Positions 21,872 through 35,609 are shown, numbered from the stretch's first letter. The stretch is DNA of 64,000 bases from Candida dubliniensis CD36 (GCF_000026945.1 NC_012867.1:1302001-1366000), one strand, 5' to 3'. Made by a program: numbers and translations. Notes: a model not told the origin generated them from the letters alone.

Positions 21872-22591
21872 CTATTCCATACTGGCCCAGTCCAAATGTT
21901 GTGACTCCAATTCCTCCAACATCTTGAGCAACTCTTGCTTTTCTTTTTCTTCTTTCTGTTTATCCTCTTCTGAGGTGTCCACATGCTTATGTTTTAGTGT
22001 TTCCAGTTTAACACTGGCTGTGTTGTGTGGTTTGTGGTTGGACTTTCTTTCTCGTGTAGTGTGTTTGCCAACACTTAACTTGTCAAGCCTTTCAGCTAGG
22101 GAGTTGGCCCCTGATGAACGAGTATAATCTTGTTTATCTGCGGGCTTGTCAAATCGTGCAGCAAATGCCCTGGCAGCAGCTGTCATAGGTCCTCTTTCAT
22201 CGTCTTCATTGCCTTGCTTAGGTTGTGAATTTCGTCTTACTCTTGGCGTACCTTCATGATTGTTCTTGCTCTTCCGCGGAGACACATTATCTCTTCTCTT
22301 GTGGTGGTTGTGTTGAGAATCGGACTTACCTCTGTGTTTTCCATAATCATCTTTCGACAGTGGTGGAGACGGATACACATTTTGTGTATCCTCAGCATCA
22401 GCCCATATACTCACCAATGTTTCTGATTTCTTGCTCGTTATTGGTTTACTCCATTTACTATCTTCAAGATCTGAGCCAGGTTTATCATTACTATTATTGC
22501 GGCGAGGATGGTGCAGTTGTTTGGAGTCCTGCTCAATTGCTTGTTTCACCAATGTTTCATCGGTGGCCCATCTCGATGCTAATCCAGACAT
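21872..22591 (-). CDS. Unrecognised hydrophilic 239-aa protein, copy 1
   Basis: A 239-residue, highly charged protein with no hydrophobic segment. It opens with MSGLASRWATDETLVKQAIE, a short motif of the sort seen in small cytosolic or ribosome-associated fungal proteins. A WSKP...VSIWADAED segment lies around residues 48-69, followed by a His/Arg/Ser-rich disordered middle. A predicted helical C-terminus follows (KEEKEKQELLKMLEELE) and the chain ends in LDWASME. I do not recognise the family. It lies 197 bases upstream of AIM39 in the same direction. The second copy at 31752-32471 is identical apart from three residues that I can see (R/H at about 31, G/D at about 127, D/N at about 131). Its upstream DNA inside the repeat is only about 270 bases, so both copies probably share promoter sequences. 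Confidence 0.8.
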   Translation of the reverse strand: MSGLASRWATDETLVKQAIEQDSKQLHHPRRNNSNDKPGSDLEDSKWSKPITSKKSETLVSIWADAEDTQNVYPSPPLSKDDYGKHRGKSDSQHNHHKRRDNVSPRKSKNNHEGTPRVRRNSQPKQGNEDDERGPMTAAARAFAARFDKPADKQDYTRSSGANSLAERLDKLSVGKHTTRERKSNHKPHNTASVKLETLKHKHVDTSEEDKQKEEKEKQELLKMLEELESQHLDWASME

Positions 22592-22859
22592 GTTGTAAGT
22601 GTGTTAGAATGTGGTGTTATGTGGAGATGTGTCAGAATATGCAAAAAAAAAAAAAATAACATCGCAATTTCATCTTGCATAGATTGTGGTGTTGTGGGAG
22701 TATGTTTTTTTTTTTTTTTTTGCTGGCTTATCAATCTGATTGTTTGAAAGAAAGATCTTTCTTTGCCAGATTCTTGAGATTCCAGAACAAAAAAAATGTG
22801 TTTGTTCTGTTGGCTTGTAAGCTGCGAAAGAGATGAGAGAAGATATGCTAATAACACAA

Positions 22860-24024
22860 TTTTATTGTTTTCTTGTCTATGTTGACACTGAGATAGCTGT
22901 TACATACACAAAATACTTAGACATAGCTGAATTATGCAATTGTAGTTCTAATTATAGTATTAAAAACTCTGGGTCGTAACGTTTGTACTACTTTCTAAGG
23001 TATATAGTTACTCAATTAGATCATAGTTGTTTAATTGATACCAAGTGAGAAAATCGGCAATTGAGATTTGAGTATATAATGGGGTAAGTCCAAGTTTTGA
23101 TTTATGGTAACCAGGGCAATAAATCAGCGGATACATTGCATATTCAACTTATGTATATTTGGTTTAAAGTCATTACGATATCGATAATGTAAAACAATAA
23201 GGCATTGTAGATATTAGTGGGGAGAGGATAAACAACACATTGCTAAAATAGGGGTATAGGGGTTATCAAATATTTCTTCCTGTGTTTTTGGTATTCTCTC
23301 GTCATAAACTTTGTTGTCATATTGCACTTAGATCGTATAACTTTATTAGAGTTTATCTTAATCGAATTATTCTAACAGACTCAGTTGTACTTGTTCATAG
23401 ATCAAAAAGATTAAGAATGCTTATGACAACTTCTAATATCATGGGCCGTATTTTCCTTGTATCAATAGTATTTGGTGTTGTAAACGATATAATGGTCAGT
23501 TTCACAATTATCTCTAACACACTCGCGCAAGTATTGTATTCCCTTTTAGGTATTCTAAATGCGCACTCCATAATCTTGGTTTCCATATGTTGATTCTTAA
23601 TACCAGAGAGTTAATTACTTGATTCTTTTTATACCAAAAAACACTGTCAAATAACTGACATAAAATAAAGATGAAGGATCTAACTATAAATAAAGCCACT
23701 AAAGATGTAAAAGATAATTTTCAGTTGAATTGGTAGTAGAAAATCATTGGACAGAGAAAAAAAAAAAAATAGAACCAAGTCTTATCGCTTTATCTCTTAC
23801 CGCCGTTAAAAAACAATGCGTGGAGATGATTTAAATCAAACAAAAAATTGTTGCCGTGTTGCACTAGTTCAGGGCCCAGCTTTGTGTACTTTCTATTTGT
23901 TATCAACACATATCCCCATTACAAATTTACAAGTATAAATTCCTGCCGTAAATCCCCAAGGGTAACCAACTATTAACACAATAAAAACAAAACAAAATCA
24001 ATCCCTTCTAATAATTAGAGATCT
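22860..24024. other. Left end of the spacer, upstream of the GNAT gene
   Basis: About 1.16 kb with no well-supported gene. A rightward frame at 23282-23593 would need a GTG start and encodes a mostly hydrophobic 103-residue stretch; it could be a remnant of a membrane-protein gene or chance. A run of A lies near 23758-23769. Confidence 0.4.
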
Positions 24025-25113
24025 ATGTTGTTGTGTCATACCCAAACCATTCCAGAACTGGAAGTTATCGTTCCAGTTCCAAGTTCGAATAGTTCTTTAG
24101 GCTCGAAAAAAGCCCGGTCAAACAGTTTAGAGTCGGTTGCATCGAATCCCAAACGTACCCGTGCTTTGATTTATGAAAATACAGACAAACCCAAACTAGT
24201 TTCTTCAGTTTCAATTAGATCGAGTTTTTCCATTCCTAATCAGTTGGATATTTCTATTGATGTTGCAACTTTGAAAGATTACAGACGTGTTGCAAAAACT
24301 TTGTTGATGGCATTTGAAGACGATCCATTTACTAATTTCATTCTTAATACAACAAAGTACACCAAATCAAATACTTCAGAAAGTACTTATAAGAAAAAGA
24401 AATTAGATTTGATGTTATCATATTTTGAATACACTGCTTATGATTGTTTATCTACTGAAGGTACTGTGTTTGTTATCAAGGATAATAATTTTGAAAAATC
24501 ATTATCAGATTTTGATATCAAAAACTTGGATAAATTTCCATTTTTAGGTGTTGCTTTATGGAATCAAATATATGGAGCTAAAATTAGTGATTCAAGTTCT
24601 GGGTCAGACTCCGATTACGATGATGAAGATTATTTCGCTCCTGAATCAAATTCCATATTTAATAAATCAGTGGTGAAATTCAATCTAAAAGCTGTTAAAG
24701 GTCGTTGTCGTTTCAAAGTTTTCAAAGATAAATTGCCATATTTAATAAAAGTTCGTAATGAAATATTAATAAAAGAGTTGTTATGTCGTGAAGATGACGA
24801 TCATCATTTCCCTTGTGATGTGGATATTTGGTACCTTGGTGATATTGCAACTTTACCATCCATGAGAGGTAAAGGTTTGGGTCGAATTTTAATGGATTAT
24901 GCCAAAACCCAATTCTTACGGGATAATCCAAAAAGTTATATGTATTTAGAAAGTTCCAACCCTGTGAATCGAAAATTTTATCTAAAAATGGGTTATACAT
25001 TAATGAAAAGTTATTCAATTAGAGATAATAAGTATGTTGACCTGGAAAAGATATTACACCTGGATCCCAAAAATAAAGCTGTGAATATGGATGCATTATT
25101 ATATTTCCCATGA
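24025..25113 (+). CDS. GNAT-family N-acetyltransferase
   Basis: A 362-residue protein with a GNAT fold. About 75 Ser/Pro-rich residues precede the domain, which starts near residue 78 with the segment LKDYRRVAKTLLMAFEDDP. The acetyl-CoA binding motif A is clear at about residues 273-290 as IATLPSMRGKGLGRILMDYA, followed by YLESSNPVNRKFYLKMGY, the usual motif B region. Between the two halves is a long insertion with an acidic, Ser/Asp-rich loop (near residues 190-208). The architecture resembles fungal GNATs of the type found in many Candida genes of unknown substrate. I cannot name the acceptor. CTG codons occur near the C-terminus (DLEK and HLDP positions) and should be read as Ser. It lies inside the invertible spacer. 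Confidence 0.85.
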   Translation: MLLCHTQTIPELEVIVPVPSSNSSLGSKKARSNSLESVASNPKRTRALIYENTDKPKLVSSVSIRSSFSIPNQLDISIDVATLKDYRRVAKTLLMAFEDDPFTNFILNTTKYTKSNTSESTYKKKKLDLMLSYFEYTAYDCLSTEGTVFVIKDNNFEKSLSDFDIKNLDKFPFLGVALWNQIYGAKISDSSSGSDSDYDDEDYFAPESNSIFNKSVVKFNLKAVKGRCRFKVFKDKLPYLIKVRNEILIKELLCREDDDHHFPCDVDIWYLGDIATLPSMRGKGLGRILMDYAKTQFLRDNPKSYMYLESSNPVNRKFYLKMGYTLMKSYSIRDNKYVDLEKILHLDPKNKAVNMDALLYFP

Positions 25114-25257
25114 TTGAAAAAAAAAAAAAAAACTACTAATTATACTATCAAGCCTACAAAAAAATTGAAATGGCTATCTTTTGCTACTAACATGTATAGA
25201 TTGTAGAAAAATATTCAGGTTGTTTTCTTCTGTCGATCCTTTTTTTTTTTCAATTCT

Positions 25258-26649
25258 TTAAAGCATGCTTTTAAAATAAGCAACAATAACACCTATAGCC
25301 ACAATAACAAGGTAGTGACTATGTCTACTAATCTTACCCTTCTTTCGAATATCAGTGGCTTTGGGATTTGATATGTGAGATTCTACCAATTTAGATTCTT
25401 CGGTATGGCAACTAGTTTCATTGTCAACCGTTAGCGGTATAGTTGAAGTTATCTGTACTATATCTACTGTCTTGACACCACTAATATCGTCAGTTTTAGG
25501 TACAGACATCCCAACTTGTTGCACATTGGTTGTAACTTCTTTATTCTCTAACACAAAAATATGATCCTTCTCGTAAACTCTTGTTTCTCTTGTAAGCGGG
25601 GTATTATCAAGGGACCAACTCAGTTTGATATCAACTTCTAACGCTTCTTTTGCAGTTATGTCAATTGATTGGAGACAGGAAGCCAATAATTCCCCATCAT
25701 TATCATCATTCAATAACTGTGATTTCCATTCTTTTGTTTTCTCATTATCGCATACTATGAAACTATCCATATCAAATTGATCTCTATAGTCCATCAAACA
25801 ATTATTGATGCCTGATAGTTCTTCTCTGATATCGTTTAATTTATTTATCAAATGGTCATTTTTACCAACCAATACTTGTAACTCCTTTAGGTCCAAATCG
25901 TTTTTCAGTTTTATTTGTCGTAAATCATTTTCTAACACCAAATACTGGTTATTTAGTTTAATATGGAACTGTTCTAATTCTGTTAGTGCTAATTTTATAT
26001 TTGGCTTTACCCAATTTGATATTTGTTGTGGAATAAGAACATCTTCATAATCTTCTTGTAAGGGGGAGTTTTGGGCTATTTCCATTAACGTTGCTGTCTC
26101 ATCATAATCTTCTTCGTCATTGTCTTCTTGACTTCCATTATTACTTATCCTCATCATCATCAGATCATAATGATTGTTAAAAATATCATATTGCAAATTT
26201 AGACTCTCATTATTCTTCAAAACCTCCTTGGTATCTTGGAAGCTCTGATATATTATCTGGTATGCTTGTTCTTTATTAACTTCGTGTAAAAATTCCGTTT
26301 GCTCAACTATTCGTGATTTGATAACCATATCATCCATGTGAATTAGTTCATAATCTTCGTTCATGTCGTGTAGTGATTCCAATCGTAAATTATGTAATAG
26401 TTTGAGTAGATCGTACACTGGAATGTGACTATCATCAGTGGTCAATGACCATGCACGATCAAATAAACGTATTGGTGGGAATGTTGATTGTGAGAATGCA
26501 GTATCCTTTTCTGGTGTTGATGTTGTCATCTCTAACACAGTAGGCAAAGATTTAGAACATAATTTTGTTGGCGATTGTGGAGCATTTGGTATTCTAGGAA
26601 GCTTGGTTTTGGGAGGAGGAGTTCTTGGTAATGGAAGTGGAAAACTCAT
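25258..26649 (-). CDS. Tail-anchored coiled-coil protein (possibly spindle-pole-body related)
   Basis: A 463-residue protein. The N-terminus is Pro-rich (PLPLPRTPPPKTKLPRIP). A conserved-looking part around residues 60-110 follows (LFDRAWSLTTDDSHIPVYDL). There are acidic stretches and a heptad-rich coiled-coil region at about 220-290 (LTELEQFHIKLNNQYLVLEN). The C-terminus is a single hydrophobic helix at about 442-460 (YLVIVAIGVIVAYF) with a very short tail, which makes it a tail-anchored membrane protein. The layout (short N-terminal domain, coiled coil, terminal anchor) is that of yeast Mps2 of the spindle pole body. I offer this only as a possibility, since the similarity is structural more than residue by residue. 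It lies inside the invertible spacer and is convergent with the GNAT gene. Confidence 0.75.
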   Translation of the reverse strand: MSFPLPLPRTPPPKTKLPRIPNAPQSPTKLCSKSLPTVLEMTTSTPEKDTAFSQSTFPPIRLFDRAWSLTTDDSHIPVYDLLKLLHNLRLESLHDMNEDYELIHMDDMVIKSRIVEQTEFLHEVNKEQAYQIIYQSFQDTKEVLKNNESLNLQYDIFNNHYDLMMMRISNNGSQEDNDEEDYDETATLMEIAQNSPLQEDYEDVLIPQQISNWVKPNIKLALTELEQFHIKLNNQYLVLENDLRQIKLKNDLDLKELQVLVGKNDHLINKLNDIREELSGINNCLMDYRDQFDMDSFIVCDNEKTKEWKSQLLNDDNDGELLASCLQSIDITAKEALEVDIKLSWSLDNTPLTRETRVYEKDHIFVLENKEVTTNVQQVGMSVPKTDDISGVKTVDIVQITSTIPLTVDNETSCHTEESKLVESHISNPKATDIRKKGKISRHSHYLVIVAIGVIVAYFKSML

Positions 26650-27662
26650 AAAGTGCGTTGTTGTTTAGCAAGTAGTTCAGTTTACCAACTAATTGATTGT
26701 TGATTCAAGTAAAGAAAGTGTTAAATGTAGTTTGCCACTCTTTTTGTTGAAGAATCTTGATTTCTGTGGAGAATTGGAGAAATGAAAGATGTGTGAATGA
26801 CTTTGTACAAAAAATTAAATATTGCACTCAGTTGGAGTGTGTGTCTCTATGTTTTTTTTTTTGTTATTCTTTTGTTAAAATGGACACTACCAACATAGTT
26901 TATATTTTTTTTTAGATCCACTTGCCTATTTTGGAATAGTAATGAGAGCGAGAGAGATTTGTTGAGTTTTGTCTTACCAAGAAATAAAATAGTGTTGAGC
27001 AACAGCAAAGGTAGAAACAATTCTGATGTACCATCTAAGGTTGCTTCATTAAAATCATCGACTGAGTCATCTGGTCGGGTAAAACAAGAAAACTGATAAT
27101 ACAATGTTGTGTTAGAACTGTGTTTAATAGGGTGTTTCGATTCTCTATTGAGTTCAAAACTGATATTAGAATGTGACTACGTGAGATTCATTTCAAAGCA
27201 AAAACAATCCGTTTAGCAATAAAAGCTATCAAAAGGGAAGATATATAATTCATGTTATCCTATCTTGTTTTTTTTTTCCACCTAATAGTATGTTTGGTCA
27301 AGCCATATTTTAGAGGTAAAGTGATAAGTGGACTTAAGATTGTAGTTTTAGGATGTGACGACCATTAGATTTAGTTACATAGTAGATTCTATACAGTGAG
27401 GACATCCAGAAAGTTATTATTGAAAGGGATATCCTGATAACATGGTTAAGCAGGCACGTCATACTACTATCTGTTCAATACTTTCAAAAATCAAGACATT
27501 CTAGTATCTTTGAAATCATATTCCCAAAGAATCCCTAACAACTTCCCATATATTATTTCTCGTCCAACTTTACAAGTCTTGCAAAGCACTGTTCACAATT
27601 TTTCTTGAATTCTGATAAATGCAGTCTCTTGTATATTCATTAAATTCTCTACTTTTCAGTGT
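26650..27662. other. Intergenic region with a candidate small leftward frame
   Basis: A 1.0 kb gap. On the minus strand a frame of 85 codons (27104-26847, TTG first codon) contains a coding-like acidic and hydrophobic stretch directly followed by GGTAAGA, which resembles a 5' splice site. It could be an exon of a small membrane protein or chance; no start codon is visible in the frame. The rest is AT-rich with no gene. Confidence 0.35.
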
Positions 27663-28040
27663 CTAATTCTTTTCTTTCTTCAATTTCTTCTTATCCTGTG
27701 ATTCATCTTCATTCTCAGTTGTATTATTCTCATTGCCTTCATTATACCCATCAATAAATACCAATACTTCATCACGTAATTTCAAATTATCCACAATAAT
27801 AACCACCAATCCATCACTTCCCACTTCGTATTTAATATGTGATTCATTAGGAATAGCTATTGTTTCATCAAATTTATCAAAAAATTGATCCATTTGTTTA
27901 AAACTTTGTATGGAATCTAATAAACGTTCCTCCATCTCATTAGATTCTTTGTTTTCAGGATGATCTATTACTAGAATTATTCTTAATGGGTTATCTAGTT
28001 CTTCTTGTTCTATAACTGGAATCTCTTCTGTGTCTGACAT
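27663..28040 (-). CDS. Small acidic protein of unknown function (125 aa)
   Basis: A 125-residue protein from the ATG at 28040 (MSDTEEIPVIEQEELDNPL). The same frame is open further upstream to 28247, but that extension is a Lys/Arg-rich low-complexity run reflecting A/T tracts, so I prefer the internal start. The core alternates predicted strands and helices (IILVIDHPE; LLDSIQSFKQMDQFFDKF; GLVVIIVDNLKLRDEVLVFI). It ends in an acidic and then Lys-rich tail. No motif or family is recognised. It sits 359 bases upstream of the PGI1 stop codon... that is, the two leftward genes are arranged with PGI1 to the right and this gene to the left, inside the spacer. Confidence 0.6.
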   Translation of the reverse strand: MSDTEEIPVIEQEELDNPLRIILVIDHPENKESNEMEERLLDSIQSFKQMDQFFDKFDETIAIPNESHIKYEVGSDGLVVIIVDNLKLRDEVLVFIDGYNEGNENNTTENEDESQDKKKLKKEKN

Positions 28041-28399
28041 GACGAGGATGGGATTGATATGGTCTCTCAAAGGTAATGAAGTGTTGGAATGGTTATGAAG
28101 TTGCTCCCTGCAAAAGCAATTTCCACCCATCACTAATTTTTTTTTTCCATTTTTTCGATCGGTTTTTTTTTTTCTCGATGTCCTTTCCTTAGCAATTCGT
28201 TTTTCTGTCTTCCTTTGCAAAAATGTAGTCTCCATGATTTGCAACAATTGACACTCTACAAGTTCTATCTCATAAACAACTTATCAGTTTAGAAAAGTCA
28301 ATAATCTATAAAAAAACTTACATCACAGAAAAGAAAAGTTCTCAATATTTGATTCAATTTAAATTTTTTGCTCTCAAAAAACTACAACTTCACGGATAG
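28041..28399. other. Intergenic region between the small acidic gene and PGI1
   Basis: These 359 bases contain poly-T tracts near 28138-28146 and 28166-28174. They should hold the PGI1 3' end and the promoter of the small leftward gene. No other gene is seen. Confidence 0.45.
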
Positions 28400-31494
<3,095 letters not shown>

Positions 31495-31751
31495 TTGTGT
31501 TATTAGCATATCTTCTCTCATCTCTTTCGCAGCTTACAAGCCAACACACATTTTTTTTGTTCTGGAATCTCAAGAATCTGGCAAAGAAAGATCTTTCTTT
31601 CAAACAATCGGATTGATAAGCCAGCAAAAAAAAAAAACATACTCCCACAACACCACAATCTATGCAAGATGAGATTGCGATGTTATTTTTTTTTTTTTTT
31701 GCATATTCTGACACATCTCCACATAACACCACATTCTAACACACTTACAAC

Positions 31752-32471
31752 ATGTCTGGATTAGCATCGAGATGGGCTACCGATGAAACATTGGTGAAAC
31801 AAGCTATTGAGCAGGACTCCAAACAACTGCACCATCCTCGCCACAATAATAGTAATGATAAACCTGGCTCAGATCTTGAAGATAGTAAATGGAGTAAACC
31901 AATAACGAGCAAGAAATCAGAAACATTGGTGAGTATATGGGCTGATGCTGAGGACACACAAAATGTGTATCCGTCTCCACCACTGTCGAAAGATGATTAT
32001 GGAAAACACAGAGGTAAGTCCGATTCTCAACACAACCACCACAAGAGAAGAGATAATGTGTCTCCGCGGAAGAGCAAGAACAACCATGAAGGTACTCCAA
32101 GAGTAAGACGAAATTCACAACCTAAGCAAGACAATGAAGACAATGAAAGAGGACCTATGACAGCTGCTGCCAGGGCATTTGCTGCACGATTTGACAAGCC
32201 CGCAGATAAACAAGATTATACTCGTTCATCAGGGGCCAACTCCCTAGCTGAAAGGCTTGACAAGTTAAGTGTTGGCAAACACACTACACGAGAAAGGAAG
32301 TCCAACCACAAACCACACAACACAGCCAGTGTTAAACTGGAAACACTAAAACATAAGCATGTGGACACCTCAGAAGAGGATAAACAGAAAGAAGAAAAAG
32401 AAAAGCAAGAGTTGCTCAAGATGTTGGAGGAATTGGAGTCACAACATTTGGACTGGGCCAGTATGGAATAG
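31752..32471 (+). CDS. Unrecognised hydrophilic 239-aa protein, copy 2
   Basis: Second copy of the gene at 21872-22591, complete and open. It begins MSGLASRWATDETLVKQAIE and ends LDWASME. Compared with copy 1 I see His for Arg near residue 31 and Asp/Asn changes in the acidic stretch near 127-131, so both copies look functional and under similar constraint or recent conversion. There are no membrane segments; the middle is disordered and basic, and the C-terminus has a Lys/Glu-rich helix. The upstream 250 bases, with two homopolymer tracts, are part of the repeat. Family and function are unknown. Confidence 0.8.
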   Translation: MSGLASRWATDETLVKQAIEQDSKQLHHPRHNNSNDKPGSDLEDSKWSKPITSKKSETLVSIWADAEDTQNVYPSPPLSKDDYGKHRGKSDSQHNHHKRRDNVSPRKSKNNHEGTPRVRRNSQPKQDNEDNERGPMTAAARAFAARFDKPADKQDYTRSSGANSLAERLDKLSVGKHTTRERKSNHKPHNTASVKLETLKHKHVDTSEEDKQKEEKEKQELLKMLEELESQHLDWASME

Positions 32472-32668
32472 ACATATACTTTATATCTGTATTATTAATG
32501 TATAACTTTCGAGTATTGTTGATGTGCTTTTTCGCAGTCAGCATGTAATACGAGCTGGGTCAGATGTCGCACACCAAGAAACACGCAAAAAAGTAGAAAA
32601 TAGAACAAACAAGAAAAAAAGGAATCACAACCAAAAGACTCCGTTTAATCCATCATCAATCAGCACAA

Positions 32669-33742
32669 ATGATCACTCGAAACATACTACGACTATCAGC
32701 AAGGAATTGGAGTTGTGCCCGGCCAATCACCACTTTTATACCCTATAGGAGGTATTTCTGCACCAGCCAACCACAACTACTCAGGGGCAGGAACACCATC
32801 CACCAATTAAACACACAACTGGCCATGTTCCCGATCCAACGAAACAACCGATTACCCTTGCGCACTATTGTCATATTAATTGCTGCGTCTAGTTCACTCA
32901 CAATGTTGTTGTTTGTGGCAGTTCAGTATAAAAGATTCCAGGATGAGATATTACCAGATGGGAAATCAAGGAAACGAGCGATATTTCTCCCATTATGGTT
33001 TAATGGCAACATCTTGTACCAGACAGCGTATCTGTTCCCACATGGATTGAAATACTTTGACCCGGAATTCTACGAATACATCATGACAGAAATCAATCAA
33101 CTGACCACAGATGGAGGAACACATAACCACCGTGACACCAACGATGTGGAACAGTTTTGCCGTGTACTACAAGAGAAGAACATCAAGTATGCGGTGTTGG
33201 AAGGGTTATCAGCGAATCGAGAAATTCGACAAATATTTGGTCTTCCCTTGACTGTGGACTCACATCCAAATAGTGATGGTGAGTTTGAGATATGGGTGGA
33301 GTCCCAATACCCCAGTGTTTCTGGGTTGCAAATTGACATCACGAAAACTGTTGACAGTAGTCACACGCACTCCAGTAAGGTTGATTTCCGTTGGGTTGTG
33401 AAACCCATCAATGCGGTGTCGGTGATCAACAATGCAATGACACTGACAGGGTTGGGGTTGGACCGGTTGGAGAGTACAGAGGCCAACATCAAGACCCATG
33501 AACAAGGGAGTGGGAAAGTACACGAAGTGAAAATGGACAAAGAGAAAGTGAATTTGAATAAACAACGTGATTACACGATCCAATTTCGTGGCAAGTTTAT
33601 GGTGTCAGACAAGTCAATGGTGAGAGTCGGGGTAGTGGAATATTACGGGACAATTGATTTTGACCATCTATTGATCAATCGTGGGGTCAAGATAACCGAT
33701 ATGGATATGAAGCACGATGGGGTGTTGTATAAAGTTATGTAA
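32669..33742 (+). CDS. AIM39: Aim39-family mitochondrial protein, copy 2
   Basis: Second complete copy of the 357-residue Aim39-type protein. It has the same Arg/Ser/Thr-rich presequence, single hydrophobic anchor near residues 65-86 and family segments as copy 1. Visible differences are FCTSQPQ for FCTSEPQ in the presequence and NHRDTND for NHHDTND near residue 153. The reading frame ends in TAA at 33740-33742. The downstream DNA is unrelated to that of copy 1, so the two mRNAs should have different 3' untranslated regions, giving a way to tell their expression apart. Confidence 0.82.
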   Translation: MITRNILRLSARNWSCARPITTFIPYRRYFCTSQPQLLRGRNTIHQLNTQLAMFPIQRNNRLPLRTIVILIAASSSLTMLLFVAVQYKRFQDEILPDGKSRKRAIFLPLWFNGNILYQTAYLFPHGLKYFDPEFYEYIMTEINQLTTDGGTHNHRDTNDVEQFCRVLQEKNIKYAVLEGLSANREIRQIFGLPLTVDSHPNSDGEFEIWVESQYPSVSGLQIDITKTVDSSHTHSSKVDFRWVVKPINAVSVINNAMTLTGLGLDRLESTEANIKTHEQGSGKVHEVKMDKEKVNLNKQRDYTIQFRGKFMVSDKSMVRVGVVEYYGTIDFDHLLINRGVKITDMDMKHDGVLYKVM

Positions 33743-33749
33743 ATAGGGA

Positions 33750-35609
33750 AATTATGAAGTGGGATCCAAAGTTAGAGAGAGTAATTAAAGTTCTTGCTTA
33801 GTTAGTTAGTTAGTAATCGAAGAAGCAAAAATGATTCTAGATTCAATATTACTCTACCCTGTAGTTATACCATTGTGTCATGTATAATTTTTGAAAAGAC
33901 TAAAAGTTAATTAGAAGGATTAACTGCTATACACACTTTGCAACCAAACCAAACAAGAGAAGGCAAAGAAATATGAAATTCCCAGAAACAAAAAGAAGTA
34001 GTTATAAAGTCTTGGTATTTAATGTAGTGAATTAACTTATATGATTGATTGTACTTTGGTTGTTGGTATTTGTTTAAGTTGAGAAAGTTTAATATGTTTC
34101 ATACTTTTTTCTGTATTTTGGTTAATTTTTCCACCCAAAAAATAAAATCAATCAATCATAGGTTATCTTAGCGTTTTATTTTTAGTACTGAAAGATTGAA
34201 CTGCTACATCGGAGCAATAGATGATTAATAAAACAACATTGCTTTGGTCATTAATGTTATTCCTAAGCCTTGGGAAATCAAATTAATAGGTTAGATGAAT
34301 TAAAAACTCAACACCAAAGAATGAGATGGGGTGCGATTTGAGATATAGATTGTGTGTGTCGTAAGTTATTGTGCTATGCGAACAAATATTGTCTATGTTT
34401 CTATTTAGTTAGTTAGTTCTCCCATAAAAAAAAAAAAGAAAAACATTCTAGAACATTGTGTGGACCATTTGCTTGTGTTCATTATACTAATGCTTATCTA
34501 ATTTTGATTATGATATATGAAAATATTAAACCGTATAAACTGCACCAAGAGACATATAATATTACAAGAAAAGTGGCTTTTATTTGAGGCAATGTTATTT
34601 TTAGTAACCACAAGCGGTCTTAGGTTTTTTGATTCTCAATGGACCAATTTATTATTTTTCAATGACGAAGGAGACGAAGAAAAGGGAAAACGAGTTAATG
34701 ATAATTGGTTAATTGATTAAATAATCTAGTTGTAAAACAATTTCAACTAAACACAGAGAATTATTTTTGTTAAAACTAATTATTTTTTTTAAACCACCTT
34801 CTCTCTTCTTTTCTTTAGTTTGACTTTTCTCCATTTGGGGAAGAAGGTGGGAGGAGGGGGTGGATGGAACTCGTCTTGATATCCTGCCTTGTGTAAGCCA
34901 CTATTTTTACATACTTAGCCCTGTTTTTCTTTTTTTTTTACTTCCCCCCACCCCCTTGTTTATTAATAACATTTGAATGATATAGAACAGACGAACTATG
35001 CGATGACTACAATCCAACCAGCAGCAATTTCGATGTGTTGAAATATCAACTGGCTTTACCAAGATTCTTTGATGAAACAGAAACCTGACGATTAATGCTT
35101 GCTTTGAGAAGTGAATTTTTTTTGCAATATTGCATTTTAATAGGACCTATCCTCTCAACTCAACTCATCTTATCTCTTCTGTATCTATAATTAAAATGAG
35201 CAGGAAGTTTAATACAACGCCTTAACTATATTTGTCTACCGTTGAAGTTGGGGGGGCGGCTTGTAACGTGAGAGAGAGAGACAGTGGATATTGAGGGAAT
35301 TAGCGTTAAAAATAAAACGACACAATCAGACACAAGCACACGCACACGCGCAGAGTCTCGCACAGATACACACCCACACTTACACAACTAACAATAGCAA
35401 AAACGAACAACAAGAAAAAGTTGAAAAATAAAAAGACAAACTAAAGAAGAAGAAGCTTTTGTTTCTTTGGGGAGTGTCTTTATAAAAAAACAACAAGAAA
35501 AAAAAAATAACCCAGAAGAAGAAAGACAACAAGTTTTCTTTCCCCCTAATTTCTTTTGGAAACCATTTATATCTTCAATTACCACAACTTTTTTTTGTCT
35601 ATCATTATC
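33750..35609. other. Long upstream region of PPZ1
   Basis: About 1.86 kb without a convincing gene. A 67-codon frame at 34517-34720 lacks any recognisable feature. The region has tandem AGTT units near 33800, an A-tract near 34425-34437, a C/T-rich stretch near 34930-34960, and a CA-rich stretch (35335-35385) followed by A/G-rich DNA leading to the PPZ1 start. The purine-rich stretch just before PPZ1 could be a long 5' leader. Confidence 0.45.

Larger units (their letters stand above)
20594..22859. repeat. Inverted repeat, left arm (about 2.26 kb)
   Basis: The reverse complement of this segment matches 31495-33749 nearly base for base. The inner edge is at 22859, where alignment with 31495 begins (the shared TTGTGTTATTAG). 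The outer edge lies just past the stop codon of the AIM39 copy, where only a few bases still agree. The differences I can see are a poly-T/poly-A length change (17 against 12), a poly-A of 14 against 15, a 7-base indel near 22801, and scattered single-base changes. Each arm carries two complete genes with their upstream DNA but not their common 3' flank. The spacer between the arms is about 8.6 kb. Confidence 0.93.
31495..33749. repeat. Inverted repeat, right arm (about 2.26 kb)
   Basis: Reverse-complement partner of 20594-22859, starting at the shared TTGTGTTATTAG and ending a few bases past the AIM39 stop codon. It holds the second copies of the unrecognised 239-residue protein gene and of AIM39, both rightward. 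Relative to the left arm it is 11 bases shorter, accounted for by a shorter poly-A (12 against 17), one extra T in another tract, and a 7-base indel. Confidence 0.93.

Noticed and set aside
34517..34720. Rightward 67-codon frame upstream of PPZ1
   Set aside because: Short, without motif or partner, inside a long AT-rich leader region.
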